64,000 bases of DNA, from NCBI RefSeq assembly GCF_028688795.1, contig NZ_JAQTXM010000026.1, forward strand, positions 1-64,000, given 5' to 3'. This DNA comes from Rhodoferax sp. (lineage in GTDB: Bacteria > Pseudomonadota > Gammaproteobacteria > Burkholderiales > Burkholderiaceae_C). The translations under genes and the position numbers were made by a program. Shown here one piece after another: positions 35,779-44,776 of this stretch. The stretch's first letter is position 1. Every line of letters begins with the position of its first letter. Below the pieces are notes generated by a model. That model saw only the letters and a program-made list of their open reading frames with translations, searched no databases and was not told the DNA's origin.

Positions 35779-37060
35779 GCGTTTTATTTTAGGATTGTTA
35801 CGGGTTTTTGTACAAGCCAGATGGTGGGCGCGCGCGTGCCGGGTGCTGGGTGCCGGCGTGTTGTGTGCCAGCGGCGCCGTGTGTGCCAACGGGCTTTATG
35901 AGCAGGCGCTTGATGCCATAGCCATGGGCGACACGGTTACCGCGGCGGCGCTGCTGGAGCAATTAACGCAGCAGCAGCCAAATCATGCTGGGGCCTGGCT
36001 TGACATGGCCATGTTGTACTGCGGTGCCGGCTACACGGCGCAGGCGCTGGCTTTGTTTGATGCCATAGAAGCCCGTTTTGCACCGCCGCCTGGCATTGTG
36101 GAGCTGATGGCATGGCAGCGTGCCAAGGGTTGTCGGGGTGGTGCAACCCATGACAGCGCCCGGTCTGCCATGGGTTGGGGTGCCCAGCTGGGCCGGGGCT
36201 ATGAGTCCAATGTAAATCAGGGTGTGCGCGATTTAAATGTGACGCTCAATGGCGCTGCAGGGCCTCTGTATTTGCAGTTGACACCCGACTATGCGCCCAG
36301 GGGCGATGGTTTTACGGCTTTGGGCCTGGATGCCAGTTGGCCGGTGGGCCAGCTTGGCACCAGCACCTGGGTGCAATGGCAGGGGCAGCTGTTTGACAAG
36401 CAGCGCAGTTTTGATGTTGGCGCTTGGCAGCTGGGGGTGACGCAGCCTTGGCATAGCCAGGGTTGGCGCGGGCAGTTGCAGGCCAGTGCCAGTTGGCTTG
36501 ATCTGGGGGGCGCGCGGTATCAGCAGGCGACAGGTGTGCGTGCTTCGGTGGGGCCTGTGGCGGGCTTGCCACCAGGTTGGCAGGGTGATGTGTCGATGGG
36601 TTGGCGAGACATTCAATACAAGACTGTGTCGGGTTTTGATGCGCGCTGGCTGGATGTGCGGACTGCAGTGGGCTACACCGCTACAAATTGGGCGCTGCAG
36701 GGCAGCGCGGGCTGGCAGCGCGACACAGCTTTGGCAGTACGCCCTGGCGGCGACCGCATGGGTTGGTCTGCCGATGTGTTGGCGCGTTGGGTGCTGCAAT
36801 GGGGTGGTGTGGCTGAGCTGGGTGGCACGGTACAAAACTGGCTTGACAATAGCCCCTATGCAGCCGGGCTGATTGACCAGCAGCGCGTGCAGCGCAGCAG
36901 CAGCTTGCGCGCCGCGCTGGTATGGCCGGCGGGGCCGCAAGGCCAGTGGGTTCTTGAGGGGCGGCAAGTGCGTAGCATTGACAACATAGCGCTGTTTGGC
37001 TATGACGCACTGTCGCTGCAGTTGGGCTATCAATGGCGCTTTGGCAGGCGCGAACCGTAA
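35777..37060 (+). CDS. Outer-membrane beta-barrel protein with TPR-like start
   Basis: A 427-aa protein: signal peptide (MRFILGLLRVFVQARWWARA to VCANG), TPR-like helices (about 40-110: ALDAIAMGDTVTAAALLEQL), then a C-terminal region of alternating strands ending LGYQWRFGRREP with aromatic residues typical of barrel C-strands. This is the shape of Slam/TPR-porin-like surface assembly proteins and of proteins next to FecR genes in betaproteobacteria. It may display or anchor surface glycans or the S-layer. The Met at 35777 begins the signal peptide; a Met at 35759 is possible. The gene is divergent from FecR, and the two starts share a CATG. Confidence 0.7.
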   Translation: MRFILGLLRVFVQARWWARACRVLGAGVLCASGAVCANGLYEQALDAIAMGDTVTAAALLEQLTQQQPNHAGAWLDMAMLYCGAGYTAQALALFDAIEARFAPPPGIVELMAWQRAKGCRGGATHDSARSAMGWGAQLGRGYESNVNQGVRDLNVTLNGAAGPLYLQLTPDYAPRGDGFTALGLDASWPVGQLGTSTWVQWQGQLFDKQRSFDVGAWQLGVTQPWHSQGWRGQLQASASWLDLGGARYQQATGVRASVGPVAGLPPGWQGDVSMGWRDIQYKTVSGFDARWLDVRTAVGYTATNWALQGSAGWQRDTALAVRPGGDRMGWSADVLARWVLQWGGVAELGGTVQNWLDNSPYAAGLIDQQRVQRSSSLRAALVWPAGPQGQWVLEGRQVRSIDNIALFGYDALSLQLGYQWRFGRREP

Positions 37061-37091
37061 AGGAGTTTTAAGTGCAGGACGAGGTTTTCAG

Positions 37092-37886
37092 GTGCTAGCC
37101 ATGGCGCGGGCGCTGTGGGCGTTCAGGGGGTTTGTGTTGACGTCGGTGCAGCGTGAGTTTGCTGCCCGTTATCAAAACTCGATGTTGGGCATGGCGTGGA
37201 TGGTGATTCACCCACTGTCGATGATTGTGGTTTACACGGTGATTTTTTCGCAACTGATGCGGTCTCGTTTGCCGGGCGTGGACAGCACGTTTGGCTACAG
37301 TGTGTATTTGTGTGCCGGGTTGTTGACCTGGGGCTTGTTTGCCGAGGTGGTGACGCGGGCGCAAACGGTGTTCATTGACAACGCCAATTTGCTCAAAAAG
37401 CTGAGTTTTCCCAGACTGTGCCTGCCGCTGATTGTGGTACTGAGTGCTGTGCTGAATTTTCTGGTGGTGTTTGCATTGTTTGTGGTTTTTTTGCTGCTCA
37501 CGGGTAATTTTCCTGGCTGGGTGGTGCTGGCGTTTTTGCCGGTGCTGGCCATTCAGCTGGCCTTTTCGGTGGGGCTGGGTATGACGCTGGGGGTGTTCAA
37601 TGTGTTTTTCAGGGATGTGGGGCAGGTGGCCACGATCGTGATGCAGTTTTGGTTTTGGTTGACGCCCATTGTTTATACAAAAAGTGTGCTGCCTGAGGGC
37701 GTGCAGGCCGGGCTGGCGTGGAACCCGATGGCGGTGGTGATTGACGCTTATCAGCAAATTTTTGTCTGGCACACCTTGCCGGCTTGGCGGGGTTTGGCCT
37801 GGGTGAGTGTGCTGGCCGTGCTTTTATGTCTGGCGGGGTGGCGAATGTTTCGTCGCCATGCCGGCGCCATGGTGGATGAACTGTGA
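37092..37886 (+). CDS. wzm: Polysaccharide export ABC permease
   Basis: A 264-aa ABC-2 permease of the Wzm/KpsM type: an N-terminal amphipathic stretch (VQREFAARYQNSMLGMAWMV), then six hydrophobic segments, with the conserved DNANLLKKLSFPRLCLPLIV after helix 2. It pairs with the ATPase that follows to move undecaprenyl-linked glycans across the inner membrane. I chose the GTG at 37092, which has GAGG 7 bases before it; the ATG at 37101 would also work. It follows the barrel gene by 31 bases and overlaps the ATPase start by one base, so they form one operon. Confidence 0.85.
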   Translation: MLAMARALWAFRGFVLTSVQREFAARYQNSMLGMAWMVIHPLSMIVVYTVIFSQLMRSRLPGVDSTFGYSVYLCAGLLTWGLFAEVVTRAQTVFIDNANLLKKLSFPRLCLPLIVVLSAVLNFLVVFALFVVFLLLTGNFPGWVVLAFLPVLAIQLAFSVGLGMTLGVFNVFFRDVGQVATIVMQFWFWLTPIVYTKSVLPEGVQAGLAWNPMAVVIDAYQQIFVWHTLPAWRGLAWVSVLAVLLCLAGWRMFRRHAGAMVDEL

Positions 37887-39121
37887 TGGACGCTATTTGT
37901 ATCAAAGACCTTGGCAAGGCCTACCGGCAATACCCCACGCGCTGGGCGCGCTTGCTTGAGTGGCTGCCCGGGCAGCACCGACCCCGCCACACGCTGCGCT
38001 GGGTGCTGCATGAGGTGTCGTTTACGGTCAAGGCGGGTGAGGCGGTGGGAATTGTGGGCATGAATGGTGCGGGTAAAAGCACTTTGCTCAAGTTAATCAC
38101 CGGCACCAGCCAGGCCACCACGGGCAGTGTGCAGGTGGTGGGACGCATTGCGGCGCTGCTGGAGCTTGGCATGGGGTTTCACCCCGACTTTAGTGGGCGC
38201 CAAAATGCCCTGACAGCGGGGCAGTTGCTTGGCATTAGCGCGCAAGACATGCACGATTTGATGCCGCAAATTGAGGCTTTTGCCGAAATTGGCGACTACA
38301 TGGACATGCCCGTACGGGTGTACTCCAGTGGCATGCAGATGCGGTTGGCCTTTAGTGTGGCCACGTGCGTTCGCCCAGAGGTGCTGATTGTGGATGAGGC
38401 GCTGTCGGTGGGTGATGCCTATTTTCAGCACAAGAGCTTTAACCGCATTCGCGAGTTTGGCAAGCTGGGCACCACGCTGCTGATCGTGAGCCACGACAGG
38501 GCAGCCATTCAATCCATTTGCAGCCGAGCCATTTTGCTGCGCGATGGGTCCGTGGCGCTGGACGGTGACCCCGAAACCGTGCTTGACTATTACAACGCGG
38601 CGCTGGCGCAGTCGGGCTTACAGCGCGACACCAGCGCGCTGGAGCAGCTTAAGCGGGCAGACGGTCGGGTGCAAACCGTGTCGGGCACCAAAGAGGCCGT
38701 GGTGGAGCGTGTGAGCCTGCTAAATGAGCAGGGCGAGCCAATTGAAATGCTGCGGGTGGGTCAGGCGGTGACGCTTCAGGTTGAGGTGCGGGTCAATGCT
38801 GACGTGCCCCGGTTGGTGTTGGGCTATGGCATCAAAAACCGGCTGGGTCAGGTTATGTATGGCACCAATACCTGGCACACCGGGCAGATCATAGAGGCCC
38901 CCAAAGCTGGCGACAGGTTTGTGTTTTCAATGCGTTTTGACGCGAATTTGGGGGTAGGGAGCTATTCAGTGCAAACGGCTTTGGTAGACAGTGATTCACA
39001 CCTGACGGCCAATTACGAATGGCGTGATCTGGCCTTGGTGTTCAATGTGGTGAATGTGGACAAATGGGTGTTTGATGGCGCGGCGTGGTTGCAGCCGCAG
39101 ATCAGCATTGAAACTTTATGA
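37886..39121 (+). CDS. wzt: Polysaccharide export ABC ATPase with glycan-binding tail
   Basis: A 411-aa ATPase. Walker A is VGIVGMNGAGKSTLLKLITG (residue 50 on), the signature YSSGMQMRLAFSVATCVRPE, and Walker B LIVDEALSVGD. The first ~245 residues are the KpsT/Wzt ATPase. The C-terminal ~165 residues (VERVSLLNEQGEPIEMLRVG onward, ending QISIETL) form an Ig-like Wzt_C domain, which in O-antigen exporters recognises the terminal modification (methyl, phosphate) of the finished chain. The next gene starts with a methyltransferase domain, which fits a methyl cap as the export signal. It overlaps that gene by four bases. Confidence 0.85.
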   Translation: MDAICIKDLGKAYRQYPTRWARLLEWLPGQHRPRHTLRWVLHEVSFTVKAGEAVGIVGMNGAGKSTLLKLITGTSQATTGSVQVVGRIAALLELGMGFHPDFSGRQNALTAGQLLGISAQDMHDLMPQIEAFAEIGDYMDMPVRVYSSGMQMRLAFSVATCVRPEVLIVDEALSVGDAYFQHKSFNRIREFGKLGTTLLIVSHDRAAIQSICSRAILLRDGSVALDGDPETVLDYYNAALAQSGLQRDTSALEQLKRADGRVQTVSGTKEAVVERVSLLNEQGEPIEMLRVGQAVTLQVEVRVNADVPRLVLGYGIKNRLGQVMYGTNTWHTGQIIEAPKAGDRFVFSMRFDANLGVGSYSVQTALVDSDSHLTANYEWRDLALVFNVVNVDKWVFDGAAWLQPQISIETL

Positions 39122-42100
39122 CTTTTATTTCGTATTCTCAAAACCGCGAAGATGTGATGCTGTGGCGGGCCTTGAAGCATGTCACGCCTGGGTTTTATGT
39201 GGACGTTGGGGCCAATGACCCGTCTGACGACTCAGTGACGCGTGCTTTTTACGAGCGCGGTTGGTCGGGCATCAATGTTGAGCCGCTGGCCAGGCACATC
39301 AGGGCGCTGCAGCAGCAGCGTCCGCGCGATGTCAATCTTTGCGTCGCAGTGGGGGCCTCGGATGGCGATGTGGAGATTTTTGACACCGCGGTGCGCGGCT
39401 GGGCCACGGCCAATGCAGAGGTGGCCCAGGTGCATCGGGCTCAAGGGGTAGCGGTAACGGCCAGCCGTGTGCCGTTGCGCCGGCTTGATGGCATATTTGC
39501 CGAGTTTGTGGCTGCATCACCTGTGCATTTCTTGAAAATTGATGTTGAGGGGTTTGAAGCAGCGGTATTGCAGGGCATGGACTTTGCCCGCTGGCGCCCC
39601 TGGCTGGTGGTGGTAGAGGCCACGGTGCCCAATTCGCAAGTGCTTGACGACCATTGGGAGCCACTGCTGACACAAGCGGCTTACGACTGCGTTTATTTTG
39701 ACGGTCTGAATAAGTATTACCTCGCGCATGAGCACCCCGAACTGAAAGCCGCTTTTGCTGTGCCCCCCAATGTGTTTGATGACTATATTGCAGCCGAGCA
39801 GGTGCGGCTGCAACAACTGGCTGACGAGGCGAAGCTAACGCAGCAGGCCGCGCAGGCCGAAGCGCAGTTAACGCAGCAAGCGTTGCAGGCGGCGCAAGCG
39901 CAAGCACTGGCCGACAAACTGCGGTGGCAACACGAGTTGGGTGGTGTAAAAACAGCGCTTGCAGCACAACAGGAAAAAGCCGGCGTGCTGGCTGGGCAGG
40001 TGGCCGCTTTGCAGGCGCAGCTGGCCGCGGTGTATGCCAGCACATCATGGCGCGTGACACGCCCATTGCGAGCTGCTTCCAGGCGACTCTTACAGTTGCG
40101 TGGGCATGCAAGCCCAGCAACGGTTACCGATTTAAATAATAAGGACAATAAGCCCGTAGCCCTTTTGGATAAAGAGCAAGGCGCTATGAATTTTGTTTAT
40201 TGGAGTTCGGTAGCACTGCGTAATTCTGCCGTTGCATTTGCACCAGAACTCGATGGCACTGAAGCGGCTGGCTTGCCAACCGATACCGCTTGGCGGCTGG
40301 TGGGGCATGTTGAGGGGCATTACAGTTTGGCAATGGTCAACCGGGGGCTTGCTTTGGGGTTGGCCGCGATGGCACCAGAGCGGGTGCAAATGGTGGCCTA
40401 CCATGGACAGGCTTATACGGCGGGCAACGACATGCCTGCGCCCGAGCAGAAGCGCATAGCCCGGCTGTTGGCCCATGTCACGCCGGCAAATGCGCCAGTG
40501 GTGTCGATCGTGCACCACTTTCCACTGATCACCGACGCAGCACCCGCGGCTTGCCGCTTGGTGATGTTCTTCTGGGAAGAGTCTGTTGTGCCGGCAGACA
40601 TGGTGGCCCATATCAACACGCATTTTGATGGTGTGCTGGTGGCCAGCTTGTTTGTCAGGCAGTGCCTGCGCAACTCAGGCTGTACCTTGCCAGTGTTTTT
40701 GGTGCCCATGGGGCTGCCGCACTTTGCCAGCGTTGCTGATTTGGCGCCACAGGTGAACTGCCCAGCTTCAGGGCAAAACTTCAGGTTTTTGCATGTGTCG
40801 TCAGCCTTTGCACGCAAGGGCATTGATGTGCTGCTAGAGGCTTTTTTTGCGCGCTTCACCGGTGCGGATGCGGTAGAGCTTTACATCAAGTCATTCGCTA
40901 ATCCGCACAATAACTTGGCTGAGCTGGTTGCACAATTTGCGGATAAGTTCCCAGACGGACCCCGCGTGATTCTGGATCACGACGAGCTGGATGCGCAGCA
41001 AATGCAAGCGCTTTATGCCAGCGCGCATGCAATGGTGCTGCCCAGCCGGGGCGAGGGCTTCAACATGCCGGCTGCTGAGGCTTTGGCCATGGGTTTGCCT
41101 TTGGTGGTGACTGGTTTTGGGGGCCAGGCTGACTTTGCCAATGTGCAAAACGCCTACATGGTGCCGTATTCGTTTGCTTTGTCAGGAAGCCATTTGCATA
41201 CCGAGGGCTCTTTTTGGATCGAGCCTGACCGTGAGTCGTTGGTGCAGTTGCTGGGCATGGTGCGCGACGACGTTCTGGCTCAATCTGCAAGGCTGCAACA
41301 GCAACGTTTGGCCGGGGCCCAGTGGGTTCGCCAGCAGTGCACCTGGGCCAATGCGGCGCTTGCCACGCAGAATGCGGCAACGGCGTTGTTGACGGGGGCT
41401 GTACTTAAGCCAGCAGCGCGGTCGGTTCGTACGGCGCTGCTTAGCCCTTGGCATACGTCGTGCGGCATTGCAGAGCATGCGCATGCGTTATTCAAGGCGT
41501 GGCCACAGGACGCCGCCCTGACCGTTTTTTGTGACATGCGTACACCCGCCGACGCTTCGCAAGCAATTTACGCCCCCCACTGGACACTGAATGACTGTGA
41601 CTCTGTGGTGGCCACTTTAGAGACCATTGCCGCTGGAAACTTTGAGGTTTTGGTGGTGCAGCATCAGCAGAGCCTGTTTTTGCTGACTGATGAGGTTTGT
41701 GCTGCGTTGGCGCAAGTACAAGCCAGCGGCTGTGTGGTGGTGCTTGAGCTGCATTCAACGCTGCCGCTGGTGCGTGAGCGACGCATCAGTCAATTGGCCA
41801 TCCAGCATGTGCAGACTTTGGCGCGAGTGTTGGTGCACAAGCTTGATGATGTGAACTATTTGTTGGGGCTTGGCTTGGTCGACAACGTGATGTGTTTGCC
41901 GCTAGGTGTCACACTGGCTCAGTCAGATGTACCGAAGAAATCTGTCAGGCAAGGACTGGGGCTGATGCCCGATGATCTTGTGCTGGGTTGTTTTGGCTTT
42001 TTGTTGCCGCACAAAGGTATGGACCGAGTGATTGGTAGCATGCCCGGTTTGGCGCATGCCACTGGTAAAACGGTGAAGTTGCTGGCCATCACGGCGGCCC

Positions 42101-43710
42101 TTGATGAGCGTAGCCAGCAGACCTTGGCCGAGTGCCAAACCCTTGCGCAGTCGCTCGGCGTGGCGCAAGACATCATCTGGGTGACTGAATTTTTGCCAAT
42201 TGAAGACTGTTTGCGTCAGCTTAAAGCGGTTGATGTGATGGTGTACGCCTATGGGCCCACGCGTGAGAGCGCCAGCGCCGCAGTCACGGTGGGCCTTGCC
42301 ACGGGCGTGCCAGTTCTGGTGAGCGATCAGCCTATCTTTTCAGATGTGAAGCATTGCAGCCATGTCGTGCAAAACATGACTGCGCAAGCCCTGGTGGATG
42401 CCGTGTGCTGGCTTCTGCAGCATCCACAAGAGTTGGAGGCCCAGGCGGCACGCCAGACGCAATGGTTGGCGCACCGCGATTGGGCCCGTATTGGCCAGCA
42501 ATTTAGGGCCACGGTACTAGGTTTGTTGGCCGATCAGGCCGCAGCCCCGCTGGTCTGTCCTGTGCCATTGCCAAAGCAGCGTCAGCTTTTGGTGGATGTG
42601 TCTGAGTTGTATCACCGCAATGCCAAAACCGGCATTCAGCGCGTGGTGCTGAATATTTTGCGTGCTTGGCTGGCGCAGCCACCTGCCGGTTTTGTAGTCC
42701 GACCCGTTTTCTCTTTGGACGGCCAAGGTTTCAGATACACCCATAAATTTTTTGAAAGCCTGCAAGGTCAGCCCGATGCGCCGGACGAGCAGTTGGTTCA
42801 AGTGGCATGGGGGGATATTTTCTTGGGGCTGGACTTGAGCGCGCATCTTTTCCCGGCAGCAGAACAGACGCTGCATCAGCTGCGCTTACGCGGCGTGCGG
42901 GTGTGTTACGTGGTTTATGACATCATTCCGCTACTGCGGCCAGATTTTTCTGTGCCCGGCATGCAGCAGGCTTTCGCTAATTGGTTGCAGAGCCTGCGCA
43001 GGCAAGCTGACCGCCTGGTGTGTATCTCTGAGGCGGTGGCGCAGGATGTCAGGTTGTGGATGGGTGGGCATACCGAGGAAGGTGCTTTCCCTGATGTGCG
43101 TGCGTTCCATTTGGGCTCAGACCTGATGCAGGGGTTGGCCCCAGGGGCGCCTAGTGCAACCGCCGTAACTGTCATTGCGCGGCTAGCTTCCCAGCCTTCT
43201 TGCCTTATGGTGGGAACCCTGGAGCCGCGCAAGGGATATCGGCAGGTTTTGCAGGCTTTTGATTTGCTTTGGCGAAATGGCTCGCAGCTTGTGCTGGTGA
43301 TTGTGGGCAAACCGGGCTGGATGATGGACGATTTTTGTGTTCAATTGCGTCAACACCCGCAAGCAGGTCTCCTGTTGCACTGGTTTGACGATGCTTCTGA
43401 CGCAGTGCTGGAAAGTCTTTATGACAACTGCAGTTGTCTGCTTGCAGCCTCTGAAATGGAGGGGTTTGGTTTGCCCTTGATTGAGGCAGCGCGCCATAAC
43501 TTGCCTATCGTTGCACGTGACATTCGCGTTTTCAGGGAGGTTGCAGAGGATCACGCTTTCTATTTTCAGGGGTCCGCGCCAGAAGATCTCTCACGGGCCT
43601 TGCTGACGTGGCTTTCCTTGCATCAGCAAGGTTTGGCCCCGGGCAGTCAAGCCATGCGCCGGTTGACCTGGCAGCAAAGTGCAGATCAATTGCTGCAGGC
43701 TATTTTGTAA
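39118..43710 (+). CDS. FkbM methyltransferase fused to three glycosyltransferase modules
   Basis: A 1530-aa protein. Residues about 1-230 form an FkbM-type methyltransferase (FYVDVGANDPSDDSVTRAFY, KIDVEGFEAAVLQGMDF). Residues 235-330 are a Gln/Ala-rich coiled coil. Residues 339-357 are encoded by a dispersed repeat. Then come three glycosyltransferase-like units: about 356-755 (PSRGEGFNMPAAEALAMGLP), about 760-1145 (divergent, GPTRESASAAVTVGLATGVP) and about 1153-1530 (SEMEGFGLPLIEAARHNLPI). The third shows the GT4 Glu pair most clearly. Multi-module enzymes of this sort make and cap O-antigen or capsule chains processively, with the coiled coil as a molecular ruler. It overlaps wzt by four bases. 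Confidence 0.85.
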   Translation: MTFISYSQNREDVMLWRALKHVTPGFYVDVGANDPSDDSVTRAFYERGWSGINVEPLARHIRALQQQRPRDVNLCVAVGASDGDVEIFDTAVRGWATANAEVAQVHRAQGVAVTASRVPLRRLDGIFAEFVAASPVHFLKIDVEGFEAAVLQGMDFARWRPWLVVVEATVPNSQVLDDHWEPLLTQAAYDCVYFDGLNKYYLAHEHPELKAAFAVPPNVFDDYIAAEQVRLQQLADEAKLTQQAAQAEAQLTQQALQAAQAQALADKLRWQHELGGVKTALAAQQEKAGVLAGQVAALQAQLAAVYASTSWRVTRPLRAASRRLLQLRGHASPATVTDLNNKDNKPVALLDKEQGAMNFVYWSSVALRNSAVAFAPELDGTEAAGLPTDTAWRLVGHVEGHYSLAMVNRGLALGLAAMAPERVQMVAYHGQAYTAGNDMPAPEQKRIARLLAHVTPANAPVVSIVHHFPLITDAAPAACRLVMFFWEESVVPADMVAHINTHFDGVLVASLFVRQCLRNSGCTLPVFLVPMGLPHFASVADLAPQVNCPASGQNFRFLHVSSAFARKGIDVLLEAFFARFTGADAVELYIKSFANPHNNLAELVAQFADKFPDGPRVILDHDELDAQQMQALYASAHAMVLPSRGEGFNMPAAEALAMGLPLVVTGFGGQADFANVQNAYMVPYSFALSGSHLHTEGSFWIEPDRESLVQLLGMVRDDVLAQSARLQQQRLAGAQWVRQQCTWANAALATQNAATALLTGAVLKPAARSVRTALLSPWHTSCGIAEHAHALFKAWPQDAALTVFCDMRTPADASQAIYAPHWTLNDCDSVVATLETIAAGNFEVLVVQHQQSLFLLTDEVCAALAQVQASGCVVVLELHSTLPLVRERRISQLAIQHVQTLARVLVHKLDDVNYLLGLGLVDNVMCLPLGVTLAQSDVPKKSVRQGLGLMPDDLVLGCFGFLLPHKGMDRVIGSMPGLAHATGKTVKLLAITAALDERSQQTLAECQTLAQSLGVAQDIIWVTEFLPIEDCLRQLKAVDVMVYAYGPTRESASAAVTVGLATGVPVLVSDQPIFSDVKHCSHVVQNMTAQALVDAVCWLLQHPQELEAQAARQTQWLAHRDWARIGQQFRATVLGLLADQAAAPLVCPVPLPKQRQLLVDVSELYHRNAKTGIQRVVLNILRAWLAQPPAGFVVRPVFSLDGQGFRYTHKFFESLQGQPDAPDEQLVQVAWGDIFLGLDLSAHLFPAAEQTLHQLRLRGVRVCYVVYDIIPLLRPDFSVPGMQQAFANWLQSLRRQADRLVCISEAVAQDVRLWMGGHTEEGAFPDVRAFHLGSDLMQGLAPGAPSATAVTVIARLASQPSCLMVGTLEPRKGYRQVLQAFDLLWRNGSQLVLVIVGKPGWMMDDFCVQLRQHPQAGLLLHWFDDASDAVLESLYDNCSCLLAASEMEGFGLPLIEAARHNLPIVARDIRVFREVAEDHAFYFQGSAPEDLSRALLTWLSLHQQGLAPGSQAMRRLTWQQSADQLLQAIL
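40132..40188 (-). repeat. Dispersed intergenic repeat copy J, inside the fusion enzyme
   Basis: The minus strand reads ATAGCGCCTTGCTCTT, a spacer, then AAAGGGCTACGGGC and TTATT. It encodes in frame, on the plus strand, NKPVALLDKEQGAMN between the coiled coil and the first glycosyltransferase unit. It is the most diverged copy. Confidence 0.5.
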
Positions 43711-43758
43711 AAGCGTGGTTTGAATAGTTACAAAACAATAAGGTCAGGGGGAAGTCGG

Positions 43759-44493
43759 GTGGGTAAGAATGTTCGTGCACCAGCCAAAGATTCGGTGGCA
43801 ACAAATTTGCAACAATTGCAGCAATTGCCTTTGCTTCAAGGATTGAGCGAGTACGTGCTGGCACAGGTTGCAGCGCACACCCAAGTGCAAGTCATTTCGC
43901 GGGGGCATGTGGTGGTGCGCAAAGGGGACAAAGATGCGCAAATGCTGTTTGTTTTGCGTGGGCGTCTGCAGGTCATTGACCTGAGTGAAGACGGGCGCGA
44001 GGTCGGTTTGAATTTTTTGACCGCAGGTGAATATTTTGGCGAGTTGTCTGTGATTGACGGGTTGCCGAGATCTGCCACCGTAGTTGCCACTGAGAATTCG
44101 ATGATTGCAGTTTTGCCGCGACCTTATGCCATGGACCTTATTTACAAAAATCCATCTGTCATTGAAGATTTGTTGAAAAAAATGGCACGCTCCATCAGGC
44201 GCGCATCTAGTTATCAGGGTATTTTGTCGATACCAAATGCGTTTCACAGGGTGTTTGCGTTGCTAAACCAGATGACTTGCGTTGCACCAGGAGGATTGGT
44301 TGTTATAGATAATATTCCGACGCAACATGAAATTTCTATTATGGTGAATACAAGCAGAGAAACAGTTTCACGCGCGATGAGATTCTTGATTGAAAAGGGT
44401 ATTGTTGAAAAAGATTTGCGCAGATTGATTATTAGAAAACCTGTTGATCTCGATGGGATATATAAATCAGCAGAAGGTGGTAATGGGTATTGA
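43759..44493 (+). CDS. Crp/Fnr-family transcription regulator
   Basis: A 244-aa regulator. A cyclic-nucleotide-binding domain (about 15-130: GLNFLTAGEYFGELSVIDGL, then PRSATVVATE, including the GE and RS of the phosphate-binding cassette) is followed by the dimer helix and a C-terminal HTH. The recognition helix NTSRETVSRAMRFLIEKGIV carries the R-E-x-x-x-R pattern that in E. coli CRP reads TGTGA. No Cys cluster is present, so it is not an Fnr oxygen sensor. I chose the GTG at 43759 with AGGGGGAAG before it; a TTG at 43720 is also in frame. It lies between glycan genes and a cyclase. Confidence 0.85.
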   Translation: MGKNVRAPAKDSVATNLQQLQQLPLLQGLSEYVLAQVAAHTQVQVISRGHVVVRKGDKDAQMLFVLRGRLQVIDLSEDGREVGLNFLTAGEYFGELSVIDGLPRSATVVATENSMIAVLPRPYAMDLIYKNPSVIEDLLKKMARSIRRASSYQGILSIPNAFHRVFALLNQMTCVAPGGLVVIDNIPTQHEISIMVNTSRETVSRAMRFLIEKGIVEKDLRRLIIRKPVDLDGIYKSAEGGNGY

Positions 44494-44776
44494 AGTAAAT
44501 ATTGTATTGATTGCAAAGAAGTTAAGATTAAAGTTAAAAGAAGAAGACAAAGTAAAGCATATCACCTGGAGTTTTTGGATAACTGCTCTTGCAATGATTT
44601 TTTTATCGACTCAGGCGTCAGTTTTATTGGCATTCTTAATTGGTTTTGTAAAAGAAGGATGGGACCATTTTTTTGGTAGTGGATTTTGCTGGTTTGATAT
44701 GCTTGGGAATGTTGTTGGTATTATTTTTGCACTTATTGGTTATCTGTTTATAACTTGGAGTTTTTCTTTTATATGA
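44483..44776 (+). CDS. Small membrane protein, DUF2279/VanZ-like
   Basis: A 97-aa protein with two or three hydrophobic helices (FWITALAMIFLSTQASVLLA, then FLIGFVKEGWDHF and MLGNVVGIIFALIGYLFITW). The KEGWDHFFGSGFCWFDMLGN segment resembles the KExxDxxxGGGFsxxDLxaN signature of small VanZ/DUF2279-type proteins; the function is unknown. I chose the ATG at 44483 (AAGGTGG before it), overlapping the regulator by 11 bases; the stop overlaps the next start (ATGA). The stretch is visibly AT-rich compared with its neighbours, suggesting recent acquisition. Confidence 0.6.
   Translation: MGIEVNIVLIAKKLRLKLKEEDKVKHITWSFWITALAMIFLSTQASVLLAFLIGFVKEGWDHFFGSGFCWFDMLGNVVGIIFALIGYLFITWSFSFI

Noticed and set aside
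43759..44493. Fnr oxygen sensor
   Set aside because: No N-terminal cysteine cluster is present; the recognition helix is CRP-like.
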